Assembly (NCBI RefSeq): GCF_002994745.2
Contig: NC_037092.1
Coordinates: forward strand, 19,397,501-19,461,500
Length of the DNA: 64,000 bases
Direction: 5' to 3'
Source: Rosa chinensis
Lineage: Eukaryota; Streptophyta; Magnoliopsida; Rosales; Rosaceae
Below, in pieces: positions 35,917 to 46,028 of the stretch. How positions within the stretch are numbered: the first letter of the stretch is position 1; every line of letters begins with the position of its first letter. Below the pieces are notes generated by a model. That model ran no database searches and was not told where the DNA came from. It worked only from the letters and a program-made list of their open reading frames with translations. The position numbers and the translations under genes were made by a program.

Positions 35917-37660
35917 TTTTTTTTTTGAGAAAAGAGATAACTTCATTCAATTTATCCATGGCTAGAAGGCTCGTACATCCAATACTGTCTTACACCAAAA
36001 TCATAAATGGTCTAAGCTATCAGACAAAGGACATGTGACCTTCATTGTTAACACATTCGCTCACTTATGGAGCCTAACCACAAGAAAGAAAATCCTCCCT
36101 ACCAACTTCCGTTTGCTAGTCACCTAGTCGCCTAGAGACCTCAATTGGTGTACAACTAGAGAAACTAAGATGCAAGTAGTAGAAGATTAAAGCTTCTAGT
36201 AATAGGCAGAGATCTGGAAAGACTAAATCTTTCCTTTGCCCTTGTCGCTAGGGCTGGGGACTGTTCCATTGCTAGTAGGATAAGTGATCTTCAGAAGAGT
36301 ACCACCAAGCTTCTTATTGACCCCCTGAGCTTTATTCTTGCTTCCAAGAGGCCTACCGGACCTCTTTTTCAAAGTGACCAAAGTAAGGTCACCATCCTCT
36401 TCAATGAGGCCAAGTGCCTTCGCCTGCAGTGTAGGAATCTTGCCACCCAAGATTGTTTTGAACTTCTTGGGAGAAGGATGGTTAGCACCGCTCCGTTCCC
36501 GTTTCTTGGAAACCAGATCAATCTGTGTCTTCTGCATACCTGTAGGGACAACAAGATCACAAGAAACGTCCATAACAGGTTGCTCACCTGAGGCCCCAGT
36601 ACTCTCCAACCTGTACTCCAAATGACTGCCCGCAGAAGGACTGATTTTAGTTGGAACTGGATCAAGGGGAGAAGGAGGATAAGAGCTCAGACGCTCCACT
36701 CGGCGAAAAGCAGGTCTCTTCTTCTTTGGAATGACCGGGGAAGGATAGAGAAGGTCTCCCTTGCTCTTGGCAGAAAAGGCAAAAGAATTCCCTGAGGTCG
36801 AAACTCCTGGAAAGTGAAGAACCCTAGAAGTAGGGTTGACTGCAGTTGGCTCCTCACAAGCAATTCCGGCATGTGTGACCAAACCACACTGAGAACATCT
36901 CCCCCGCAGATGCTCGAACTGGAATTGTAACACAGGTTCAACTCCGGTATCAAGAAAGACTCTTCTTTCAAGCAGGATCGGTTTGGACGTGTCATGGGTG
37001 AACAAAACCCTATTCACCCCCTTCTTAAACTCCTTCTTGTCATAGTCCAAGAATCCACCCAACAGATTGCCAATCAACATGAGATTCTCGGGTTCTTCAT
37101 ACAGAGGAGGTATACCAGCAACTTTAGCCCAGATTCGAAGATGCTTAAAAGGAATCTCATGCAATGGCTTAACGCCATCATATTCTTCAAAGCAGACAGG
37201 GGCACAATCAAAACACCATACTCCCCCCGAAGAATTTTGTTACGATCATGTGTAGAAGCAAAGGAGAACAAGAAAAGATCACCAGCCTGTTCTTGGATCC
37301 GAAACTCCTTATCCACCAGCCAGGTGCGATTGAAGTGAGACATGAATGCCTTTGGGTCGATAGGTTTTCGTGTCAAAAGCTTGCCAGGGAGAAAAAATTG
37401 GGAAGACTTGCGAACAGGACCTCCACCGATCTTCCCCAGATCTGGGGCACGACCCCCATCAGCAAGAGTAAGTGAGGCAGCGAAGCTCGCTGTTACTGCA
37501 TCAATGGAGGCCATAGTCAAAGGAGAAACGTAGGCAGGAAGAGAAAGGGACGAAGCAATAGGTGAAGGAGGCAAGGAGGCCATAGACAACTAGGGTTGAG
37601 AGAAAAACTCTCCTAGGGTTTTTTTATCATTAGTTTACTGTTTTTTGGTCGTTATGATGA
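35917..37660 (-). mobile_element. LINE-derived element with ORF1 only
   Basis: On the minus strand there is a short leader, one ORF1-type gene (37589-36223), a ~300-bp trailer and a terminal A-run (T-run at 35917-35929 on the plus strand), preceded by GAATGAAGTTATCTCTTTTC, a common plant L1 3' end. No endonuclease or reverse transcriptase frame follows ORF1. I could not identify the target duplication, so the 5' limit is approximate. Confidence 0.7.
36223..37589 (-). pseudogene. LINE ORF1-type protein: DUF4283 plus CCHC zinc knuckle, one frameshift
   Basis: Residues 1-150 carry a DUF4283 domain (FFLPGKLLTRKPIDPKAF, HFNRTWLV, DRNKILRGEYGVLIVPL). The frame then changes at about 37195-37205 in a run of C, and continues as EYDGVKPLHEIPFKHLRIW, PPLYEEPENLMLIGN and the zf-CCHC_4 knuckle CSQCGLVTHAGIAC (about 36870-36910). 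The C-terminal third is basic and low in complexity (KKKRPAFRRVERL, KKRSGRPLGSKNKAQ), with an AT-hook-like GRP. This is the nucleic-acid-binding ORF1 layout of plant L1 elements. It would coat element RNA. The product is cut by the frameshift. Confidence 0.8.
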
Positions 37661-37841
37661 AGGAGGTAACATCTATTGTCCTGGTACTAAAACACTTGGA
37701 AATACAAAACATTGAGGCACAACAAGCATATTAATTTTTCTTTCTTTCTCTCAAGTGACGATAATCAAACCGAAAACTACCACTTTCTCACCAATCTCAA
37801 TACTAATTGATCGAGCTAGGTGTGCAATATTTTAAGTACCT

Positions 37842-38149
37842 TTAACGTGCAACTAAATAAGAAATGGTCAAACCATTTACTGATAAAATTTCTGGTTCCG
37901 TCCTGATTTTACCAGCAATACGTGCATTCCTTCTGCCAAAAATGCAAGCTTTGTAGGTGCAGGTAATGGCAAGCTTTCAGTTATTAACAGAGATATTGCA
38001 TCTGACATGGTGGATCGATTGGCTGCATTATCCTCAACATATCATAGATCAACATGGATGCATCTTAACACTTGTTCCGTATTGAATGAGATGCCTAGTG
38101 TTGTATCCATTAACTTTAGCCCTGTGCCTTCTTTCCATAACTTCCATGC
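37842..38149 (-). pseudogene. S-RLK last exon fragment
   Basis: After an AG acceptor the minus strand reads [19 protein letters not shown], then RCIHVDL with a stop before YVEDNAANRSTMSDAI, and after a frame change TEPEILSVNGLTIS with a stop at 37842-37844. It aligns over its length with the last exon of 7838-11164. The intron before it continues to about 38242 and is then cut by other sequence, so no further exon is present. Confidence 0.82.
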
Positions 38150-38242
38150 CTGAAATTAACAAGATTAGTTTATCAGTTCAGTTAGGATATCTAAATGATT
38201 GAATCTCATTGATACAATCATAACTGCTGAGATTTGTTTAAC

Positions 38243-38925
38243 AGGGGCCCACCCGAAAGGGCACGAAGCGTTCGCTCAAAACTAATCTATGGTTGACTAC
38301 GCACTAACTCTAATTATGCTTCACAAACTAGCAGAAGTAACGCTTCAACTGTTAGGTAACTCTCCAACCAAGAAAACCCTCTTTAATTGGGACTTAGGGG
38401 ACTTGTACTTATATAAACATTTGCTTAAGCATAATTAGTAGTTATACTAGGTCAGCCCCAAATTGCCGCCAGAGGAACTAGCACTGTCAATGGTATGATC
38501 GACGCCAACACCGTCACACGGCCTACCGCCTAAGCCCAGGCTTGGGCCAAGATCACCTCTAACAAGCCACCATGCGCCGCGTGAAGATCACCTCGCTAAG
38601 ACATTAGAAGCTACAAACTGATACACATCACTCCCACATCGGAAACCAAAAGGAGATCGCTCTCCTTTTCACCTATAAAAGGTCAATTCCTCTATCTTCG
38701 TCTTCATTACGCATTAAATACTTGCCTAACGTTATGCTGTCAACACAAATACATTGACTGACTTAGGCATCAGAGTAGAGCAGACCGCCAACCACGGTCT
38801 TTCTCCTAACGCTCTTTGTATTTTACTTGACATGTGACGCTAGCGCTACTCATCATTCCGTAACGGTCCGAGCCCGAACTTGCGTTAACGAAATTTGGCT
38901 ACCGTCAGACCTTGACCATGAATAG
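38243..38925. repeat. Possible solo LTR of a gypsy-type element
   Basis: The stretch interrupts a kinase intron. It contains CCACATCGGAAACCAAAAGG, a TATA box in CACCTATAAAAGG (about 38671), and then CTTAGGCATCAGAGTAGAGC, a layout typical of large gypsy LTRs. I found no clean TG/CA ends or target duplication, so the limits are approximate. Confidence 0.45.
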
Positions 38926-39169
38926 GAAGCATATATGGTGAGACTAGTATGAAATAGAACACACAGCTTTCAAATGTTCATGTACCAAGATTAGATTGAC
39001 ATCGATGCTAATTTTCGCATTTACAAATTTAGTCTAAATTTACAATTAAACCTAATTTGTTATGGTGGTTACAACTTACATGTTAGTTATTCAAATTGTA
39101 AAGACCAAATGCTATCACAACGCTACAGAGGAGTTTCATAGGTTCGCGATCGCTGGAAAGACAAGAAGA

Positions 39170-39209
<40 letters not shown>

Positions 39210-39426
39210 GGCAACGGAGCGAGAATATCTTTCACTAGAACCATGGCATTCAAAGGTCCAAAAAAACCAGAGCCATGTGCCGTAAGGTTGATTTCCGACC
39301 ATTGAATTTATGATGGGAATTTTAGAACCCACATTAGTTTTTTCCATACATCTTTGAACTACAGCATTTGAAGACTCCTTCAGTTCAACCAGATGCCAGA
39401 AGCCGGGGTATCTGGACCGTCCGATA
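38926..39426. other. Unassigned stretch before the next kinase fragment
   Basis: No gene recognised. It contains a GA microsatellite. The join to kinase sequence at about 39427 is abrupt and falls inside what should be exon 4. Confidence 0.4.
39173..39208. repeat. (GA)n microsatellite
   Basis: An uninterrupted GA dinucleotide run. Confidence 0.95.
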
Positions 39427-40316
39427 CTTATATATGAACTCCAGCATACAAACATTGTTCAGCACTTCAGATTTTGCATTCATGGTGAAGAGAGGATGTT
39501 GATATACGATGAGTACAAGGCAAACAAAAGCTTGGACTACTTTTTATTTGGTTGTTACTTTGATCCAACTACTTTCTTAATTCCATATATATATATATAT
39601 ATGTTATAGAAATGTACATATCTATTTGTTATATGATTTGTTCGAATTGTACCAATTGTACAGACTCAACCAAATGCCAGCAACTAGATTGGAACAAACG
39701 TTTCAGCATAATTGAAGGAGTCGCCCAAGATTGGCTTTACATGCACAAATATTCTAGAAAGAGAGTAATTCATAGAGATTTAAAAGCAAGTAATGTTCTA
39801 CTTGATGAAAACATGAATCCCAAAATTTCTGATTTTTTAATGGCAAGGATTTTCACAAATGATGAACAAGAAGCAAATACTATGAAGATTGTTGGGACAC
39901 GGTAAGCAAGCAATTATGATATTTTGCTTTTGGTTCTTAAGCATGCATTTGTGAATGTAGTTGTATTAATGAACTTTTCTTCTCCATTTGGTGCAGTGGT
40001 TACATGTCCCCTGAGTATGTTATGGGGGGAAACTTTTCCATAAAATCTGATGTCTATAGTTTCGGAGTGTTGATGCTAGAAATCCTAAGTGGAAGGAAAA
40101 ACAATAGCTTCTACAATGATGACCATGCCATCAATAAAGTTGGCTATGTATGTCAAACAAATCTATGTGGGGTGGACATGTTCAGTAATTCTAAAATTCT
40201 AAACGAATGTGATCTTGTTTCAGGCATGGGCCTTATGGAGAGAAGGTGCAGGACTAAGACTAACGGATCCAAGACTTGGCGATTCATGTGATAAAAATCA
40301 ATTCTTGAGGTACGTC
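39427..40316 (+). pseudogene. S-RLK kinase fragment (mid exon 4 to exon 7), split by a gypsy element
   Basis: Exon 4 is present only from LIYELQHTN (about 39427-39550). Exon 5 (39664-39901) has [28 protein letters not shown] and SDFLMARIF, so the DFG glycine is replaced by leucine. Exon 6 (39997-40147) has [20 protein letters not shown]. Exon 7 starts at 40224 ([18 protein letters not shown]) and is cut at 40316 by a Tat-type gypsy element; it continues at 54690-54755 (HVGMLCVEENGANRPTMLDV). Exon sizes of 238 and 151 equal those of the other copies. The loss of the DFG glycine together with the missing N-lobe half makes this a dead kinase. Confidence 0.88.
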
Positions 40317-41126
40317 TGTTTGGCTCCAAAACAAGTTGGCGTGCAAACTGTCTCTTTTGAGCGTGTGCGCAGGCGTGCCAGCACCGTGGGGTGCAGTCGT
40401 CGGGGGAGTCCCTTGACCTGACTTCTTCTTCAAGCGTTTATGGACGAGGAGAGCACCAACCTCGCCACAAGGTTCTTCTCTAGCATTCCGAGAAAGGACT
40501 TCTTGCCTTACAGATAAGGACTTTGGATGTGATCTCTTCGCGTCACCGAATCGATACTCAACGTCGTAGGCTGAGCAGAGCAATCACTGGGAAGTTTGGA
40601 GAAAGCACGGGTTTTGCTAAAGCGTGACTTTAGCTTCGCTGGGTTGCGAGGGCGTTACCCTTGCTTCGCTGGTTGTATCGGTGGCAGTAGTACTGGCAGT
40701 CGGCTCGCAAGGAGACTAGGACTGGAAGTACAGTTGTCGGGTTGATCTGGTGATGCTGACAGTCAGCTCGCGGGGAGACTAGGACTGGCGTGCGGTCACC
40801 GGGTTTCAACGAGGTTGAAGGTTTGCTCTGGGGAGGCTTTGTAATCGCTGGGATTGATTGATTCGAGAGAGGTCTCCTTTTGTCCTTGAAACCTAGTATT
40901 TATAACTAGGGTTTCGACTGTTCCTTGCCACAGAAGGATTATTGATTGAAGTTTCCTATTCAATCTCTGCTACTTAACTCCAATAAGGTTTCGTTTTCCT
41001 TATGGATTACGGAATGGGTGAAGCTGTAACCGAAACCCAAGCAGGCTTATTTTTGGGCCGCAAGTATCGGCCCGCTATGCTAAATCCACTAAAGGATCTT
41101 GCCAAAATTACTTTTGGGCTCAAACA
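40317..41126 (-). repeat. 3' LTR of the gypsy element (left)
   Basis: Plus-strand ends are TGTTTGGCTCC and GGGCTCAAACA. It carries an extra ~13 bp near 40520 (GATGTGATCTC) that the other LTR lacks. Confidence 0.95.
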
Positions 41127-41145
41127 TTGCCCCCCAGGCCCCGAA
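41127..41145 (-). promoter_or_regulatory. Polypurine tract of the gypsy element
   Basis: On the minus strand the bases just before the 3' LTR read GGGGCCTGGGGGGCAA, a purine-rich tract in the expected place. Confidence 0.7.
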
Positions 41146-41283
41146 AGCAGGCCCGCTAAGATGTAACTGTTTGAAGGGGACTAAAACGACACGCCGATTG
41201 ATTAAAGCGATATCATTAATGAGGATGCATCCTTTCGCTTGCGAAAACGCCCTTCTGTCGTATCGTTTCCCTCACAAAATTTC

Positions 41284-41293
41284 TTATTTAAAC
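41284..41293 (+). promoter_or_regulatory. Possible TATA box for the antisense gene
   Basis: TTATTTAAAC lies about 100 bp before the first antisense coding block. No other promoter feature was seen; it may be chance. Confidence 0.25.
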
Positions 41294-41387
41294 TCGCAGC
41301 CACTTCAGACCTGTCACATCAGAAACTCTTTTAAGTTCCTAAAACCCAGAAACCCTCTCACTGCCAAAACCTTCTTCACCGAAACCC

Positions 41388-43016
41388 AGAATTGGCTCCT
41401 CCAAAGAAGATAGTCATCGACCAAGAAGAGGAACTGAACGAATAGGCCGCCCGCGCCTGGGGAACCAACATCGGTGCCAGCATTCATCTCCACACTAATA
41501 TTCAAAGACCCCTACTCCTCTGGCTCCCAAATCATCATGTCGGACTGGGCCCCGCGCCGCGAGATTCTATTCCGACAGACCCAATCGCCTTCTATGGCCT
41601 GCCTGTTCGTCGACCCATCCCGGTCCTCCGAAGGACTCCTGGAGATTTCACAAGTTGGGGTGCCCAGAATCATCGAGCAAAGATAGGGCACTGACCATCC
41701 TCTATCAGTGCGGCGGAGCTTTCCTGGTATCGCGAAACGCGCACAGGAGATCTAGCTCGCTGGAACGCAGCAGGTATTACTCATACTATTGATCTCTGTT
41801 TTTGTCTTCTGCGCGGTGGCAATCGTTCACCGCTCGCTGCCTTTCTTTGTTTCTGGAATACCGCCACAAACACATTTGACTTCCGATTCGGTCAAATGAG
41901 TATCACCCTGCTGGATATTCTCGCCATCACCGGCTTACCCATCGATGGCGAGCCTTATTTACATGGTCAATTTGACTCTGTCACCTTCACCTCGACCATG
42001 GCCCAACATGGTCGCAGCGCTCACAGTGGCTTCTATCCACGGTGGTTGTCATATTACAGCCGGGAGCACAATGAGACCAGCGGAATCGCTTTCTTGGAGT
42101 ATTGGCTCTGTAAATTCATCTTCTGCACTTCCTCTTGCAAGCCCACTGGTGCCTGGACTTTGCTGGCAACGGCCCTCTACAACGGCCTCAGTATCAGGCT
42201 TGGGCAACCGGTGCTAGGAGCCCTTTATCGTACTTTGTATCAAGCCACCATGCATCCCTTTGAAACTAGCATATCTGGCCCCTTTTGGATTTTGGACTTC
42301 TGGATCCAAGCTTATTTTCCATTCTTCCGTGGCGATGACATTCTGATGCTTCCCCCAACCGACTAACTCTTGGGTCAATGGCTCAGTCGCGAGGAAAAAT
42401 ACTCATCTCCTCCTTACTCCGAATGCTTTACCTATCTGTATCTCCTGGATGAGATGCCATACTGCGATATAATATTGGGTAGAAGATTCCCACCTCCGCT
42501 TGAAAACGGATTCCTTCCTGGCGCTTCTCGCTACAGCGATCGCGCGACGAAAGGCCATTCGCCGCGCGATCTCTTGCTCAGATATCAGAATCACTGTCGA
42601 GGAACTTAGTTACGAGCTTTTCGCCCCCAACCATTTCGCTCGCCAGTTCGGCCTCGCCCAACTAGTGCCATTCCCGATGTATGATGCCTGGAACTACAAC
42701 ACCTCCTAGTAGATTTGGGCCCTCTTCTGGGCCTGCGCCGGCACAAAGGATGCTCTCATTGGTTGATCTTCCCGATTGGGCTAAAGACATCGACGCTGTG
42801 GATGGGAATGAGGAAGAATATGAGGAATGGTGGGCAGAAGTTTCTATTAACTGCTGGAGCCAGCGCGATGATGAACTCTTCGCGACCATTTTTGGGGAAT
42901 TGAGATGTCCCTACGCTGCTGATATTGAGCTACTTGATCGCTTCCCTGAAGACGCTGCACAACCTCCGCCTCCTCCTGAACCGGTTCTGCAACCGGCGCG
43001 AGCCCCGAGCTAAGCC
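41388..43016 (+). pseudogene. Antisense extra gene of the Tat element: plant mobile domain (PMD) part
   Basis: One frame runs from about 41400 (PPKKIVIDQEEELNE) with stops at 41441 and 41690, through the PMD core: SWYRETRTGDLARWNAAGI, FCLLRGGNRSPLAAFLCFWN, FRFGQMSITLLDILAITGLP and DGEPYLHGQFD. A TAA follows at 42364-42366, then YLYLLDEMPYCD, GRRFPPPLENGFLPG, and after a frame change near 42505 ELFAPNHFARQFGLAQLVPF. The last part (42681-43016) reads LVDLPDWAKDIDAVDGNEEE and ends in a proline-rich tail. PMD proteins include the Arabidopsis MAIN family, which acts in silencing and meristem maintenance. The role in retrotransposons is unknown. The annotated ATG seems lost (AATTGGCTCC at 41391). 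Confidence 0.85.
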
Positions 43017-43121
43017 CGGGCTAGCATCGTAATCCGCAAGCCTCCTCAAGATGTAAGTACCTTAGTCTATACTTTATTCCCTCTTTCATTCTTCCTTTTA
43101 ACTCACATTTTTACTGCACCA

Positions 43122-44713
43122 GGGAAATGTGCCGCCTCCTGGCAGTCGCGCAGTTGGCGCTTCCCCAGCCACTGGACAGTCTGGGAAGCAAAAGACAGTG
43201 ATAACGGAGCCTGAAGTAGAAGGTTCTTCTTCCGATGAGGACGACCCGCAAACGGTAAGAACTTTGTTAATTAAACAATCAGTGTTTTCTTATCAAGTCG
43301 AATCCAATCCTTTCTTCGAATCCGGCAGATCGCCTCTATCTTGGCCCGCAAGCGTAGTCCCACTGACCCTCGAACTGACCCCTGGGCAGAAGATGAACCA
43401 ATCGCTGATCGACTGCTAAGAAACTAAAAGTGCACATTGAAATTCTTCTTTTTATGCCGTGCAATCACGTGACAATCCTCGCTTGTAGGTTCGTCGTAGA
43501 TCCTCAAGACAAACTGGGGAAGGCTCCTCAGCCGTCTGTGAAGGCACATCTGCTCCACAGGTTCAAGCGCCTACTGGTTCCCATAATCCTCCACCTTCTG
43601 TCAACGCCGCGAGCAATGCACAACTGACCCTGATTCCTATACAAGTCATAGATGACAGTTCACCTAAAACGGAAGAAAGGCCGCCTCTTTCAGACGCCAC
43701 CCGTGAAGAGCTAAACATTACACATGTCCTGGCAGAGATAGCACCTGATCCAATCCCTGATGAGGTGGCCCAAGAACCCTTGCCAATAGCCGTTCTCCGC
43801 GAGCCTCCAGCTATAGAGGTACATTTCTCTTTAAACAGCACGATGTCCTGATTTTACTGATCCTTGGGGCATTCTCATGATTCCTTCTTAAACCCAGGCT
43901 CCTGGTCCTGTCGAGGAAGTAGCTATCGCTGTGGAAGAAACTGGTGCTACTCCTGCTGACCCTGTTGCTGAAGATGTGATCGACCAAGAGCCTGCCCCTG
44001 CTAACCCTGTTGATGAAGAAGAAGGAGAGGTGAACGTCGAGCCGGTGCCGGAAGCGGTCCCTGTTGTGGAGCCTCTTGAGGCTCCAGCTGCTGCTAGCCC
44101 CCATGCAATGCCTATGCCTCCCTCCAGATTGGACAGACTGGCTCGCGTACTTGAGGTGAATCCTCCCGGGGTTATAGATAAAGCTAGGGATGGGCTTCAC
44201 CGCCTTCTGAGTCCCGAAATCCTGCTGCATGGCGCATCCGTGCGAGCTCTGGAATATTTGAGGGTCCTTCGTCGCGAGCACGCCATCACTGAGGACGAGT
44301 TCGCTGAGATAGATGAACTGTTACAGAATCTCCCCCAACGGCTTAATGAAAGAGCGGCCGCGACCGCACAAGCCAGACAGGCCCAAGTCCACTACCAGGG
44401 CCTTGCTCAACAAATGGATTCTTCTCGTGATTTCTTAGGAGACAGGGCTACCCTTGTCAGAGACTTGCGGATCACACAAAATCACCTCCGGTCCCAAATT
44501 CAAGATCTTCAGGCCCAGCTGACCTCCGTGACAGCCCGTCTCGAGCATGAGGAACCTTTGCTGGAGCAACCCCTGGCAGCTTCTGAGATCCTATCTCAAA
44601 ACCTGGCTCAAGCTCGCAAGGTGGTCCGACAAATGGAGCGAGCCGCTGCCGATGCCAGTTTCCGCTTGGATGAACATTTACTTCGCTTGACCCACGCGGG
44701 CCGAAAACTCTAG
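43122..44713 (+). pseudogene. Antisense extra gene of the Tat element: 3' exons with acidic and coiled-coil regions
   Basis: Exon-like blocks follow the PMD part: about 43122-43255 (VPPPGSRAVGASP to EGSSSDEDDPQT, then a GTAAGA donor), about 43328-43420 (ILARKRSPTDPRTDPWAED), about 43490-43820 (QLTLIPIQVIDDSSPK, EIAPDPIPDEVAQEPL, then GTACAT), and 43898-44713, open to its stop. The last block starts acidic and proline/valine-rich (VEEVAIAVEETGA, EEEGEVNVEPVPEA) and ends with a long predicted coiled coil (HLRSQIQDLQAQLTSVTARL, ARKVVRQMERAAADASF). Introns in an element-borne gene imply it is never transcribed in the sense of the genomic RNA, which fits its antisense orientation. A downstream A-rich signal lies near 44750. 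Confidence 0.75.
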
Positions 44714-46028
44714 GCCTCTACTATTAGGCCCATTTTGTATGAACAATATTATTATTTATAATGAAAATATCTAGCCCACATTGCTTGGCCCAAATATATG
44801 TTCCAATTTTCGAACAGTTCAACGTTTAATTTGCCTTTATCACTATTGAAACTGTTTGAATAGATAATCTCGAAATGGGGCGGTTACCTCCTTGAAGACT
44901 GCCCTGCTTCCCACACGTTTTCAATTTCCTTCATTTTCGAGATCCTAGCATTCAATTCTATTGATACTCCTATTGATGGCGTCAAAGAGATTTCAACTGC
45001 TCATCGCACGGTTGAGGCCACTGTGACTGGCCCTATAAATACCTGTACTTTGGAGAAGGGATAAACACAAGCAAATATGGCTTTCCCAGAGATAGTTTGC
45101 AATCCTTACTTCTCTTTCTTTAGTTTCTGAAATCTTCTCCTCATGATCTCACTCTCAGCCTCAAAATCCCTAGGTCTTATGGCTTAATCTCAAGACCTGA
45201 GTAGGTCTTATGGCCTAATCTCATGTCCAGTGGCATGTCTTTGGTCTCTGGAAATCCGGATGAGATTCACCGGTTTCAGTTAGACTGAAGAACATGTCGC
45301 GCTCCTAACGCGGCAGAACCAGAATATGAGGGATTCCTTTCCTCAGTCTGCTCGCGTGGAGCAGGAGGGAGAAGGGCGGAAGGCCACTTTGAGGCCGACT
45401 GTTCTTCTTACGCGGCCTACCTCCTGGGTCTGACTTCTGTTTTTCCCCGGGAGGTAGATGTGGTTGTGAGCCGCGCTGTCTCTGAAGACCATCTCCATCC
45501 CGGAGGATAATCAACTGGAAGGGTTACGATGGATTATTTCCTTCCCTCTTCCTCCGTTACAAATGAGAGCAGCTGCGACTCAGATCAGAGGAGGATGTGG
45601 GTGAAGAGAGGAAGAGTGCCAGCGGTACTGCCCACATCTTTCTTGCCGCAACCAAATCCAGAAACCCATAGCAGATCTGCAATCCTTATGATTTTTCAAC
45701 CCACCTTTGGCCTTATAATTGTAAATGTAACTGTTTCAATTTGTACTGCTTTTGGCCGCAAAGCCACTCTATGAATGAATGTTTTTTAGCACAAATAAAA
45801 ATATTGTTTATTAAATAAGGCCTCATGAACAGGCCATCATGTATAATCTTAACACGCATTGTCAAGAAGAGAATTACAACAAAAGTTGGAAATTAATCAA
45901 AAATAAGGCCACAACTAAGGCCTGAATGTGTAGAGTGTTGCCCCCTAGTGTTCGTAGGCGAAGCAAACACATGAGATAAAGGCCACAACAGAAGGCCTAA
46001 ATACAGAGATGATGCGAGCCGACGAAAA
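44714..46028. other. Spacer between the convergent antisense gene and pol
   Basis: This 1.3-kb stretch lies between the 3' ends of two converging genes. Open stretches such as 45529-45774 (plus) have no recognisable domain. It contains GTAGGTCTTATGGC twice (about 45173 and 45202). Confidence 0.5.

Noticed and set aside
43811..44281. 156-codon open frame on the minus strand, in the direction of gag-pol
   Set aside because: It is the mirror of the GC-rich antisense exon (43898-44713) and has no retroelement motif.
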